From contig CM064658.1 in the NCBI GenBank assembly GCA_032717465.1, positions 4,523,501 to 4,587,500 on the forward strand: a stretch of DNA of 64,000 nt, written 5' to 3'. This stretch comes from Coenobita brevimanus. Lineage: Eukaryota; Arthropoda; Malacostraca; Decapoda; Coenobitidae. Within the stretch, counting starts at the first letter, position 1, and each line of letters opens with the position of its first letter. Positions 23,445 to 34,547 of this stretch are shown here, piece after piece. The notes beneath the pieces are model-generated. The model made no database searches. It saw nothing but the letters and a program-made list of their open reading frames with translations, and was not told the origin of the DNA. The position numbers and the translations under genes are program-made.

Positions 23445-23575
23445 ATAATGCCGCAGCTGTACCTTATTACAAAGCACTTCATGATTTCATATTCTAGTGT
23501 TAATGCAGGATATTGTTACAGCTCAGAGGAATCAAGGTAGAGAGATGGCAATTTAGGCCAAGTTAATTAGTATAG
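23445..23575 (+). repeat. Dispersed repeat Rep-A
   Basis: Shared phrases are AAGCACTTCATGATTTCATA, ATTCTAGTGTTA and GATGGCAATTTAGGCCAAGT, matching the copies at 45.4 kb (minus) and 57.2 kb (plus). Confidence 0.6.
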
Positions 23576-23825
23576 CAGTAGGTATCCTTAGGCGGTTTTA
23601 GTCAACGTTGGGTAACTCTGTAGTAAAGGAGTTTAGACTAAATTCCCAGTTCAGAAAGTCACGATTTTATACCACTGTGGAGGTAGCAAGAAAGGTGAAG
23701 ACAACGGATTTAAGGGTTATAATAAAGAGGAACCCAAGCTGAATGGACGTTAAATCGAAGCATTCACTATAAAGCAGGCAGTTTCTGTATCAAAAATTTT
23801 AATAACGTGAGGGATTTTTATCAGT

Positions 23826-23967
23826 TGAGAGGTATACGAGGGAGAGGGGGGTGAGTTGGGGGGAGGGTAGTCAAATGGTGGGTGACAGAGTGACTTGGAG
23901 GCGTTTTGTCTGCGGCCACCCTTTGCGGGATTAGGGCGTCGGGCTATAGATAAATAGATAGACATAA
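23826..23967 (+). mobile_element. Short LINE-1b 3' end
   Basis: About 140 bp of a LINE 3' end, from the region encoding the YTREG-like motif to a tail GGGCGTCGGGCTATAGATA. It closely matches the end of the 33.6-34.0 kb insertion. It is severely 5'-truncated. Confidence 0.8.
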
Positions 23968-25059
23968 TATATCCAGTGTTGGATGGGATTTTCTTCTGGG
24001 GAGGGGAAGGCAGAATTCTTAAAAGTTGCAAGTACGAAAGCGGGAGGAGCATGACAGTGGAACGTAATGGATAGACATACATTGACAAATATCGAAAACT
24101 AAGAAAAGTTTGCAATATTGTACTGAAGTAGGCACTATCCATACCGTAAGGTAGAGTATTAACTTTGGGGTATCAAGAACAAAGATCGAGGCACGAAACA
24201 GGCCGGTCATATCCGTTAAGTTTACGAAAAGTTATTTGAGTACCAGTTCATCAAAGTATCAATAGTACAAAAGACTACTCCCGTCGCAAGCTGGAATAAA
24301 GTTCGAATATCCTGTTCTCAGCAACATTCAGGCTCGTGTGACCGTGTAATGCAGCAAAAGTATGACGTTAACTGAAAGATAATACTGGAATGATCCAGAC
24401 AGATCGTTAAATTCGTATTATGTTAATAGAAGTTCCACTATCAGTTCATGTAATTATATGGCTCAACAGAGTTCTTCATAAAATCGTCCCTATGTAGAAA
24501 GTAATCATACTACAACCCAGACTTTATCGGCCTATTCTTGCTACCTCCAGACGATTAAGATAACAGTTTATGTGATTTAAAGAAAATCGTATTGAAGGGA
24601 TTAACCCGTAGGTAGAGTCGTTCCCGCCAAAAATTTAAATTCCACGGCTGATTGCGGATGAAGTAAAACCGTGTTATCCAATCGTGATTTTACAACCTTG
24701 TCCAGTACTAATATATAATTAAAGGTCTATAAATTGTGTTAATTATCGTCGCAAAATTATTACTTTTCCACGAGTAATTGAAGTATCGGTAAATATTTAA
24801 AAAAAAAAATCAATTCTCTGGCTAAAGTGCATCGAGTCAGCCGGCTTCACCGCCTATCATTTCACAGTTATTGAGAAAAATCGGATAATTTAATTTAATA
24901 AGGGTCAATGAACGGTAAGTTTTCATCCACGATTTTAATATCGAAAATTATTCACTTCTCATACCCACCTTTTAAACCTAGAAATTAACTAGAGTGAAGG
25001 TGCAAAAAAAAAAAATAATAAAATAAAATAAAAATAGCTACGTCCTTCTTGTAGCGATA
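23968..25059. other. Non-coding stretch
   Basis: No gene is recognised. CpG is more frequent here than in the first 20 kb, outside the elements. Confidence 0.35.
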
Positions 25060-25340
25060 CCAGAGTGCAAATGAGAGTCCGTGTCGGCGGCCATAACGTC
25101 ATTGGGTTGGGTCGATCGCAGCGCCGCCACCACCACCACCACACCGGAAGCAGATCTATGCATCCTCTCCACGTGTACCTCAGTTTTAAGGTATTTAGCC
25201 ATGGTAATATGTTTTTCTTTAATGCCGTGCGACTTATGTTTGTATTATAGATCATGCTGGGGGCTTTGAATATTTTTAAACGTAGTTATTAGGTCTGTTG
25301 ATTCTTCCCCAAGATGGCGGCTCCCCCTTGCCTCTTTTAC
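25060..25340. promoter_or_regulatory. CpG-rich block with an AAGATGGCGGC element
   Basis: CpG-rich sequence with CCGCCACCACC repeats ends in CCCAAGATGGCGGCTCC. AAGATGGCGGC is the YY1/Pho-type element often found just downstream of animal transcription starts. This suggests a TATA-less plus-strand start near 25.3 kb; direction and activity are inferred. Confidence 0.35.
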
Positions 25341-25427
25341 CTCCGTTGTCAAGGTTGTTTGGTCATTTGTCAGCTACCATCTAGTGTCCATGGCTTCTCA
25401 GTTTATCATAGGTCAGAGTGGTTTTGA
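25314..25427 (+). CDS. Candidate 37-residue first-exon ORF
   Basis: An ATG in excellent context (AAGATGG) opens MAAPPCLFYLRCQG and stops after 37 residues at TGA. It may equally be the start of a longer protein that splices at CAAG|GTTGTT near 25353. No family is recognised. It is listed because a promoter-type element overlaps the start codon. Confidence 0.2.
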   Translation: MAAPPCLFYLRCQGCLVICQLPSSVHGFSVYHRSEWF

Positions 25428-27419
25428 GGGATAATTGTTAACGGATTTATTTGGTTAGTAATTATACGTATACAATTGACTTATGGTGCATTGTTTCTCG
25501 TCAACGGCTTCGCATTCCTTGTATGTAGTTTGAAAGGTAGTTTGTTTATTTGTCAGCATTTATTTATCGCTACAAGGCTACGGTATTTATTACAGGTCAT
25601 TCTGCTACAGAGTTTATTATAGGTCATTCAAGGTGTTACGGAAAATTGTTGGTAAACGGTATACTTCGTATTTATTATTATTATTATTATTATTGTTATT
25701 ATTATTATTTTTTTTTCTTTTTACGTGTGTGGGTAAAAGTGTTCTCTGGGCAGTTAAACATTTGAGGCAGCGGGGGAGGTTTTTTTGTTTTCCATTTTAT
25801 TCTTGCCATCGCGTGTTTATAGGCATAGACTTGTTCAAACTGCATAGACAAAGATTAAACAGCCCTAATCGCCTAGAAAATTGTTAGCCAGATCACTAGA
25901 TCTGTTTACGATTGTTTATATTTAAGTTTCCTCACTTAAACAACTCTCAGATACTTCAGTCAAATTAGGTTGAATATTAAGGATAGCATAGCCAAAAAAT
26001 AAAACCATCTGTGGTAATAAGTATTCGCTGTTGGAGGCTTGAGTAAAAATGTTAAGACCATTTATATGTATTAGCTCTCCTTTATTTATATATATTTTTT
26101 GCGTATTTTACTGTTTCCGCGCCTCAAGTATAAATTCATTCTAACGAAATTCTGCGACTTTAGTTCATATTGACACTGAAAAGAATCATAAGCCAATGTA
26201 TTTATTTTTTTTTGTTACGTGATTAGGTTTGCTTCATACGGTACTCATAATTCAAGGCATTTTTTCCTCTTATAATTTTTGCACATTATATTTTTGGCCC
26301 TTTTTTTTTTTTTTTTTTTTTAGTACCTCCCGTATGTATTAGATAATCCTAGTCCTGGAAAATAATCGTAAAACAAAATACTTTACCTGATTATATGCCC
26401 TTAGTGCATGTTAGCTCGCATTCCAAGCCTATAGTTTGTGTTCTTTATTTCACCGCCTCTTGTCGTCATTATTTCTTCTTGCCTTTTGTAATTAGGTCAT
26501 GCTGGCTGCTGAAAATAATCATGAACCAATACCGACATTGTTCAGGGATGCTTCAGCTCGCAATTCATTTTCTTTTAAAAACAATTTGTGTTCCAGATTC
26601 CTTTCTCAGTTGTTTCCAGAAAATACGGTGGTTACCCTGAATTAGCGTTGGGTAATGTAGTTGTAATTTGTCAGCTTTGTGGTTCGGATTTAAACCAGTG
26701 TATTTTTCCTATTAGCAACATTTCAGTGAATTAAGCATACAACACTCGTGTTAAGTAGTGATTCTTTTATACTCCACATTCCTCAGTTTATTAATATTGT
26801 TATTATTATTATCATCATCATCATCATCCATTCCCAACCGAAGCCCATGAACAGTTCCCCAGCAACTTAGGGTAGTATTCCCGTTGTTTGTGCCCAGTTT
26901 TGGTCTTTATTGCAGATAGGCGTAAGTATGTTTATAAGAGTACATGGGGGAGGGGGGCATGGAGTGGTGATAGAGTTTGGAAATAGCCAACTTTTATTAT
27001 TATTATTACTTAGCATTTGGGGCCTTATTTATTGAGGATCCTTACTAGTTTTCACCAGTACGATGTATAAGTTTTCATAACCGTTAACTTTTACTACAGA
27101 TCTTAATTTATGGTGACAATGAAACTAATACTGTGTATAAGCTATCGTTTATACACATTTAGGAAAGTGTACACGTGCTACAGATCGCCTAAGTGTATTA
27201 CAGCTGTACAGTATACCGTAAGTGAAGACACATTCAAGCAACGTTACCGGGTATACACAGATTCAGAGGAGGTTATACACCACGTTTGTAACAGTTGGGT
27301 ATTTGGTGGTTGTAGGAGTGAAAAACAGTTACTCGTATACACCAATTCAATATAGTTTATAAATGCAGACCGGAATGCAAGTCGTGGTAAATTGATAGGT
27401 GGGTGTTTGGCTTGTTTTG
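25428..27419. other. Non-coding, intron-like
   Basis: It contains a TTA microsatellite (about 25672-25712), a T tract (about 26300-26321) and ATT/ATC triplets (about 26795-26828). No gene is seen. Confidence 0.45.
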
Positions 27420-28440
27420 TGTGAGTAAAGATGTTGGGTGAGGTTAAGTTTGACACGTTCAGGTTAAATGAGGTTAGAATAAGTTATCTTTAGGTTAGAC
27501 TCGATCAAGGGAGGTGTGATTTAGGTATGGTAGGGTCGGTTGTCACTGAGGTTAGATGGGTTGTTAGAAATAGATCATTGTGGGAAGTTAGTGACATTAA
27601 ATTAGGGGAGGTCCAGGTTGGGCGAGGTTAGATTAGGATACCGTTTGGTTACGTTAGATTAGGTGAGGTGATTTGGTTAGGTAGGGTACGGTCGGTTGTC
27701 TAAGTGTTAGGTTAGATAGGTTGTTAGGGTAGTTTGACTTGGGTTACATTGTCATGTTAGATTATTGTTGTCAGTAAGCTAGATTTGATTGAGAGGTGTG
27801 ATTTGTTAGATTAGAGTGGATGTTAGGTCTTACTTTGTTAAATGGGGTTAGATTAAGGTAGGGTAGGTCCAGTTTAGATTAATGCGATGTGAGTAGACTG
27901 GTTAAGGTTGGTTGAAGTTTGTAGGACAAGCTGAATTAAAGTAACTGAGGTTAAAGTAGGGTACATCAAGCAAGACCTGCATAATAAGTAAAATTTGACA
28001 AGTGAAATCAGTTAGGTTAAATTAAGTGGAGAGTTTGGTGGAGAACCCTGGTCGAATCACAGAAGCCTAGGCACCACAGTTCGAGTTAGTGGGTGGTCCG
28101 GTGTTTTCCGATTAAGTAGACGCTACCAGGAAAGTTAAATTCAAGCCAAGTTAGAAACAAAATGAAGTTAATTTACGTTTACTATGGGTAAGGTTAGGTT
28201 AACTCTTCAGTCCGGTAGCATGTAATTTTGCTCTTTGCAGGCGGTTTATTCGGCTTTACAGATACTGAACTGGAGGAGTTAGACAGCCATCATTAACCAT
28301 TAGTAGAGATTGGCTTAATGGTGTGATTGTAGCAGGAATAAAATAGAATGTGTCACCGGTTTGAAGTGATTTAGTTAAGTGAGATTAGGATACTTTTCGC
28401 AAGGTTAGATTAATTTGGTTGTTGGGTTACGTTGGTAACT
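27420..28440 (+). repeat. GGTTAG-rich tract, degenerate
   Basis: Across about 1 kb the words GGTTAG, AGGTTAG and TTAGG recur dozens of times with irregular spacing, nearly all in this orientation. They resemble decayed arthropod telomere-type TTAGG repeats or a related simple-sequence family. No coding frame exists. Confidence 0.65.
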
Positions 28441-28573
28441 TAGTAAGACTAAGTGCATTTGTGTGAGAGGAGAGGGGGGGATAATACAAGGGTCAGAGGA
28501 TATTGAAAGGTAAATGGTTAATGGAGTAAGAGATGTGGGAAAATAAACAAATAAATAAGTTATGGGCACTCAC

Positions 28574-28700
28574 CTCGCCTTCGGCTCGTAGCAACAGACT
28601 CGGACGGCCAGTTCGTTCGTTTGAAGATTTCCTCCACCTGTAATGGAGGCCGGACCATACATTAGCCCGGTGGGCAGCCAGCATCCCCGCTGCTTTTATA
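28574..28700 (-). promoter_or_regulatory. Candidate minus-strand promoter and first exon
   Basis: TATAAAAG lies at 28700-28693 on the minus strand. Downstream a CpG-containing block is open in one frame and ends GGCGAG|GTGAGT at 28574, a near-perfect splice donor. The ATG at 28684 is too close to the TATA box to be the start, so the exon may be 5' untranslated or start at a later codon. Downstream exons are unknown. Confidence 0.35.
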
Positions 28701-28884
28701 CTTTTGGTGGTAGAGGGTTGTCAGGTACGTAATTATTATTTATTTTTATTGTAACCCTTTCAGCTCGAGGACGTCATGTATCGTGCTATATATGATTATT
28801 TTAACCTTTTGTCAAGGGACGTCACCTTTAGTGTTATTTACGTGTATTTTAAACAATTTCAGCCCGAGAACTTCCTGCATTGCC

Positions 28885-29010
28885 CCCAGACCCTCTCCAG
28901 ACGAATTTAATTGAGCTTAGGATACACTTTTCGGTCTGGAGGGGTTAGATAAAGCCTTCATTGACCTCTTCATTGCTGCAGGTTCGTTCTAAGTGAAATA
29001 AAATCGTCTG
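28885..29010. repeat. Dispersed repeat Rep-B
   Basis: The core reads CTGGAGGGGTTAGATAAAGC then CTTCATTGACC, with AATAAAATCGTCTGG at the right side. The same blocks occur near 11.3, 35.2, 47.4 and 62.1 kb. Confidence 0.5.
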
Positions 29011-29149
29011 GTGTTATCCTGAATAAAGGCCATCATTGTAATCGTTATTATTATTATTTTTTTTTTACCTTATTTGTCATCGTTAGAACATCATTTTCCT
29101 CACCCAGTTACCCTGTAAGTGTGGCCAATTCAGAAAGACTGGAGAAAAA

Positions 29150-29290
29150 AAATTGTAAGTCTCCCCCGTAATTCATTACAGAAAACGGAGGAAAATTGTA
29201 AGTCCCCCTATAATTAATTACAGAAAACGGAGGGGAAAAAAAAAATTGCAAGTACCCTCCGTAGTTCATTACAGAAAACGGAAGATTGTA
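29150..29290 (+). repeat. Three-unit tandem repeat of 43-50 bp
   Basis: Units run AATTGTAAGTC...CATTACAGAAAACGGAGG, three times, differing in the length of an A run. Confidence 0.85.
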
Positions 29291-30640
29291 GGAGGGAGGG
29301 ACTTTCTTGCCGTCCCGAAATGTTACCCCTGAACAATTTTCCCACTAGTTATTTGTTTTGCCCCCCAGTCCCCCTTCATTATACCTTTACTACCCCCTAA
29401 CAAATTTTGTTCAGGTAGGGAGCACCTTCAGTAGCGAAGGAGTGATTATGTATCCAGCTCCATCAGCTCAAACATTCTCTGTTTCTCAATTATCCTAACA
29501 TTACATAATACTGTATAGTTTTCTCAAGGAATTTATCAAAATAATGAGTATTTACTTTTATTTCCAAGATATAAACAAACGAAAAATTTGTAACAATACT
29601 GTATTTGAATATACCTGCATCAGTGTCGTCTTAATAAGTTTTCATTGGTGTGGATACGTTTATATTGCATGTTACTTAGTGCTATGCTCTTGGAAGGAAA
29701 TTATTGTGCTATTTTCGTGGGTGACATAATATACAGATTATGTTGGATGTTAAAATAAATGTGTAAGAATGGAGTACAGTAACAGGAAAAGCATGCTAAA
29801 AACTTATAACAATATCCAATGAAATAAGTCACACGGTACACATTCACAAATCATTAGACCTAAGTTCTGCACTCCATCGTAAAGATACAATCAAGATTCA
29901 GCTTTACCCCTTCACTGTGATGACTTTTCACACTTGTAATATGCATGCCATTATATGGCCATTTCACACAGGTGTTAGATCAGATGGGTTAAATATGGCC
30001 CTTAAGATAAGAACCATCTATTAATCAAGAGATGTCTGTTCTTGTAATGAAAGGGTTACTGTACCTGTACACAAAGCACCTACATCTCAAAATACAAGTT
30101 ATGCTAGAAATGTATAAGTTAAACCTAAGTTTGAGCAAAATCACAAGTATCTCAACTTAGTAAACTTTTCTGGTGGAACCAAGAAAACGGTACACTATAA
30201 TACAGTACAAAACTGCAGAGTCTAAAGAAAATACTGTATTAAAGGGTCACGTACAATTATCAAGACATATTAAACGCTTGTAAGCAGTCACAGCTATTTC
30301 CATTACATGTTATTCAACATAAAAGATCATTTTTGAGATACAAAGTTTGACAAGAAAACATATGCTGAATTCGTATAGAAAAACTAAGTGGGGTGACCTG
30401 AAGGGGAAAGGTTCAAGCATGCTTTAGCACAAGCCGATAAACCTACTGCACTGCCATGACGTCACAGAACTGCTCCGAGTGAACTAGGTAAGAATTGAAA
30501 GCATAGTGATTAGACAAAGGTGGCAGAATGGTAATCATAAAAAATACAGCCAAAAAAATTATAAAGATGTGTGATCTTTCTACATATGAAATGCAGTATA
30601 ACGGATATTCAAACAATCTAGTAAATTCAACGTCACTAAT
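29291..30640. other. Non-coding stretch
   Basis: No gene, RNA or element is recognised. Confidence 0.4.
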
Positions 30641-30719
30641 TGACAAATCCCCCAAGCTAGACCTTGTTATAGCCCTGCTAGGATGACGGGAGAGCACTAC
30701 CACTGAGCCACCCTGCCCC
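30641..30719 (-). mobile_element. tRNA-like SINE head
   Basis: On the minus strand GGGGCAGGGTGGCTCAGTGG contains a good Pol III A box (TGGCTCAGTGG). The expected B-box position reads GGTCTAGCTTGG, which is badly changed. This is a decayed tRNA-derived SINE rather than a tRNA gene. Confidence 0.55.
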
Positions 30720-31084
30720 TTCAGTATTAGTCAGGAAAATACTTGAACTATCAGAAAAATAAGAAACCTACTTGAAGAAAAACCTTGTCTCCCGAGAATG
30801 AGAGGTCTACAAAAAGTACACAGTGAAGGCATTTTAATGAGGCCCGAGAACATCTGGCATTGGGAACGCTCCCTCACAAGCTGGCTAAAGGGCTAGCAAA
30901 GCCCCTCTCTAACGCCTGGTTTCCATAAGCGGCATCCAAGATATTTGGTGGATTTAATTAAAATGCTCAAAGATATGAAATGACAACCTTCAATGTGAAG
31001 TCACGTTTCACCAATTACTGATAGGGGCAGTATGAGAACTGGACAATGTTGATGACGAAGTACCATTACCAAGATCTGACCACA

Positions 31085-31930
31085 CTGAACGGTGTATAAA
31101 TTCAGTTCAGTTTCAATGGAGAGGAATATGGGCAACACAAGGGTCTAGCCATGGGCTTGCCTCTTTCTGCTCACCTATGGCTTGCCTATATATGGAAGCA
31201 TTGGAGGCCAACTGAAGTAGGGGGAGTCAAAGGTAGAGGTGCAACGTGGTACAGATTTCTGGACTATTTCTTAACATTCTCAGTTAATTTTAACTCAACA
31301 ATGTTACGTAGTACGAATAGGTAGTAGAAGAAACTCCCGTTCTTAGATACCGGTACTATAATATGGAGCACAGACAAGGAAGCTAAAAAGCATTGTGTGC
31401 TGTTATCCAACCAATAAGAGTTTATTCACTCCCTCTGAAGTCTGGAGTTACAGGGTTTTTCCTATGGGCATACAGAATTTGCTGTAATAATTTGAGATCA
31501 GATACATAGTAGAAGCATTTAAGAAGCTATTCTATCCAATGGGCATGTTGTTAAAACTAAAAATGAAAGCAATTTATATCATTAAATAGACAAAGAATGC
31601 CAATGTTAAATCAAACCGTGACAATATATGTATCTGTCCCCAGCTCAGGCAAAGCCTTGGTTATCAACAAGTGCTTACAGGAATCAGGCCTTAGGATTGC
31701 CGCATTCTCAGGATGTAAAATCAGAAATTGTTTAAAAAAAGGGGGGAGGGGGGGAAGAAAGAAGGTGCAAATGAGAACAGTGGTATACAGCATACCGTGC
31801 AGTGGATGTTCAGAAATGTAAGTAGGGGAAAGAGGACAAGGAATGGACACAAAGCAGATGTACTGTACAGTGTCAGAGTATCAAATTCCCGGTGTTACAC
31901 ATAGATCAACACAACTGCGCAAGTTGGAAG
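31085..31930 (+). pseudogene. Penelope-like element A, degenerate RT and GIY-YIG
   Basis: In broken plus-strand frames the RT region reads YGQHKGLAMGLPLSAH and ATWYRFLDYF (the place of the YVDD-like motif, changed). The connector and endonuclease follow at 31597-31850: LVINKCLQESGLRIAAF then VVYSIPCSGCSEM, stop, VGERGQ, where a Tyr codon of the GIY-YIG motif has become TAA. The RT-then-GIY-YIG order is that of Penelope-like elements. Many stops and frameshifts show that it is old. Confidence 0.7.
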
Positions 31931-32529
31931 ATGCTAGTCATTGAGAGATCTAAATAAGTAAGTAAAATATAGAAATCAGCTCACATTTTGTGTAAAAAAT
32001 GTAACCAACCACAGGGAGGAATATTTCACACTGGGTAGGTGTACAGCAAAAACATCTTTCCTGTTGCAGTAGGATTATGGAATTTTCCCATACATAGGTA
32101 GCCATTCAGGCTATGACGTATGGGGGTCTCCATGGATACGAATGTGTTGGTTCTTGTTCAGACTCTCTGAAAATGGGTTCTGTGTTGCCATAGTTTGAGA
32201 AAAAAAAAAATCAAGCTTTAACCTGTTTCAACATTTCCACTTCTCGCAGTGGATCATCTATGTATCTGTCTATATATAAACCGTATATATGCAGAAACTT
32301 CACTTCACCATGAAGAAATGCATGCAAAAAAAATCACAGGAGAAATGAAAGTAGCGACAGTGAGTACTTTATTACATCTTCAGAGTGATACTGAGACATA
32401 AAGGGTAGTTTTCTATACACACTATAGTTTATTTGACTGACCTGTCCATTTGATATGTATGAGGCAAGTAGGGTGTGTTTGTTTTGCGGCTGCTGATTGG
32501 CCGCCGATGATGTCAATGAAGTAAGTGCA

Positions 32530-32660
32530 TTCATGTATTGTAGTGCAACATGCGGACGTAGGTGTACACCTTGGGTGGATATTATAGTGCAACATGTAGG
32601 TGTACAGTACACCGGGGGTGGATGCAGTGCAACATGCAGACGTGGGTGTATGCCATAGGT
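32530..32660 (+). repeat. Three-unit tandem repeat of about 43 bp
   Basis: Each unit starts with AGTGCAACATG and ends with GGTGGAT. The block lies within the left inverted arm of Penelope-like element B and has no counterpart in the right arm. Confidence 0.75.
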
Positions 32661-32872
32661 GGATAATTTGGTTCAAACCACTCGTTTTAAATACTAACAT
32701 TCCCTACTTGCTCCATACATCTCGGCTGCATAGGTCAATCAAATAGGGTATAGCAGCAGGGAGTCACACACAGAATGATGACCTAAATTAAAACAGGGAT
32801 ACAACTGACAAAGGGGGTAGATACTGCGGCTTAACCTATGCATACCTGCAGCAAGGGTACACAGAACAAAGG

Positions 32873-33073
32873 ATGACCTTTTTTACCTTTGAAAGCACAC
32901 ATTTCACACAAAAATTTGGTATGGCTATGGGTAATTCCCTCTCCCCAGTTTTGGCAAACGTTTACTTGGAATATGTTGAGAAACATTTACTGACCTCTGT
33001 AAAGGAGCAAAACATAGTTTGGCTCCAATACGTTGATGATATCCTGTGCTTCTGGCCTAAGTCTTCCCATTGA
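32873..33073 (+). pseudogene. Penelope-like reverse transcriptase fragment
   Basis: An open frame contains FTQKFGMAMGNSLSPVLANV (RT motif B region) and WLQYVDDILCFW (catalytic YVDD, two Asp residues intact). It stops soon after. The earlier RT motifs are absent because the inverted left arm begins directly upstream. Further RT-connector phrases follow in other frames (for example ELPFLDVKV near 33155). Confidence 0.85.
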
Positions 33074-33578
33074 TGAATTTCTCTCGAAATTAAATACGTT
33101 AGTTCCATCACTTACAGTTCACTCATGAGGTGGGAATAAATAATGAACTGCCATTCTTGGATGTAAAAGTTACCAGAGACAAAGTTGTGTTGAAGACTAA
33201 GGTATACAGATAACCTACAAATATGTATGTGCATTATTTGTCAAACCATTACATTACTGTAAAAAGATCTGTGTTCATATCCATGTACTTGAAAGAATAT
33301 AGCATCTCAGACCCAGAATTTTTAAGTGATAACTATAAATTATTCATAGCATTGGAATGAAGCTAAAAAGAAGCTGAAATGTCCACCAAGTATACTAACT
33401 CAGTGCCACGTTACAGCCAAGAAACGTTTCCTTAAAGAGAAAACTAAGCCAGATTGCCAGAATAATCAAAGAACCCTTGTCCTCCCCTTCCATGAAAATT
33501 TCTTGTTCATATACTGAAGAAACTTATGTAAGAGTAGTATTCAAATGAAAACACTATTAAAAAAAAAAAAGTAATTCA

Positions 33579-34130
33579 GGCATTGTTTACAAAATCCCGT
33601 GTAAAAACCGATTCAAATTTTACATAGGACGATCTACAACGAGTTCCTACTTGAGGATGTGGAGTGGCATGGAGGAACAGGTTGACGAATGAAGAGGTGA
33701 AGGAACGTTGTGGGGTGGATGTGGATGTGGTTGAGATTAGAAATACACTGAGGTGGTTTGGACATGTGGAGAGAATGGAGAATGAAAGACTGACTAAGAG
33801 GGTGTATGTAGGTGAGGTGGAGGGAGGGGTGGACCGAGGATGAGGTGGAGGGATGGAGTTAAGAGGTATATGAGGGAGGGGGGGTGAGTTGGGGGGAGGG
33901 TAGTCAAATGGTGGGTGACAGAGCGACTTGGAGGTGTTTTGTCTGCGGCCACCCTTTGAGGGATTAGGGCGTCGGGCTATAGATACTGTAGATAGACAGC
34001 GATCTACAAAAGATTGGAAACTACAGTCTGACAACAAAAATGCAGTGTAAGGACAGCCCAACGCAGTAGTGGCTTATTTCAGCACAAAGCATCTATTGAT
34101 CACTATACGGACTTGGTAGACTCTAGCAAG
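33579..34130 (+). pseudogene. GIY-YIG endonuclease of Penelope-like element B, split
   Basis: GIVYKIPC and, ten residues later, FYIGRS form the GIY-YIG motif at 33579-33639. The domain is then interrupted by a LINE fragment and resumes at 34010. After a frameshift it reads RTAQRSSGLFQHKASIDH (about 34050-34104), typical of this endonuclease. The parent domain would nick DNA to prime RT. Confidence 0.8.
33640..33999 (+). mobile_element. LINE-1b 3' end inserted in the Penelope-like element
   Basis: A 360-bp 5'-truncated LINE 3' end that finishes in a GATAGACAG tail. It is flanked by the identical 10-bp target duplication CGATCTACAA at 33630-33639 and 34000-34009. Confidence 0.9.
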
Positions 34131-34547
34131 ATTTAAAAAAAAGCTTTGATGAAAGAAATTTTGCCTTATTTCTGGCACATACGAAAAAAATGTAAACATG
34201 AGCACTGGTCATTTTTAACTGAATTTGTGCAGTACCCCCCAGACTAACAACTAATTGTATCTCTGTCTTCTCTGGGTAGTGTGGTCACACCTAGCATTAA
34301 TCCTCATGTTCATGGGTTAAGCCGCAGTATTTTACCCCCTTTTTGTTAGGTGCATCCCTGAGGAAAAAAGTCGGGTACCTATTGTTCTGTGTATCTCTCA
34401 TTTTTAATTCAGGTCATCCTTTGTTTTTTGTGTGAGTCCCGCTGCAGGTGTGTATAAAAGAACTCTACCCTTTATGTCTCTGTACCATTTTGTCTGAAGA
34501 TGAAATATATGGAAGTACTCACTGTCACTGCTTTCATTTCTCCTGTG

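Larger units (their letters stand above)
32335..34547 (+). mobile_element. Penelope-like element B with inverted arms
   Basis: The interior holds an RT fragment (32873-33073), downstream frames and a split GIY-YIG endonuclease. The right end (34313-34547) has a diverged inverted copy at the left (32335-32840): for example GGTTAAGCCGCAGTAT and AAGTACTCACTGTC on the right appear reverse-complemented on the left. Inverted terminal repeats (pLTRs) are known for Penelope-like elements. The left arm carries extra tandem repeats at about 32530-32660. A LINE 3' end sits at 33640-33999. Confidence 0.75.
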
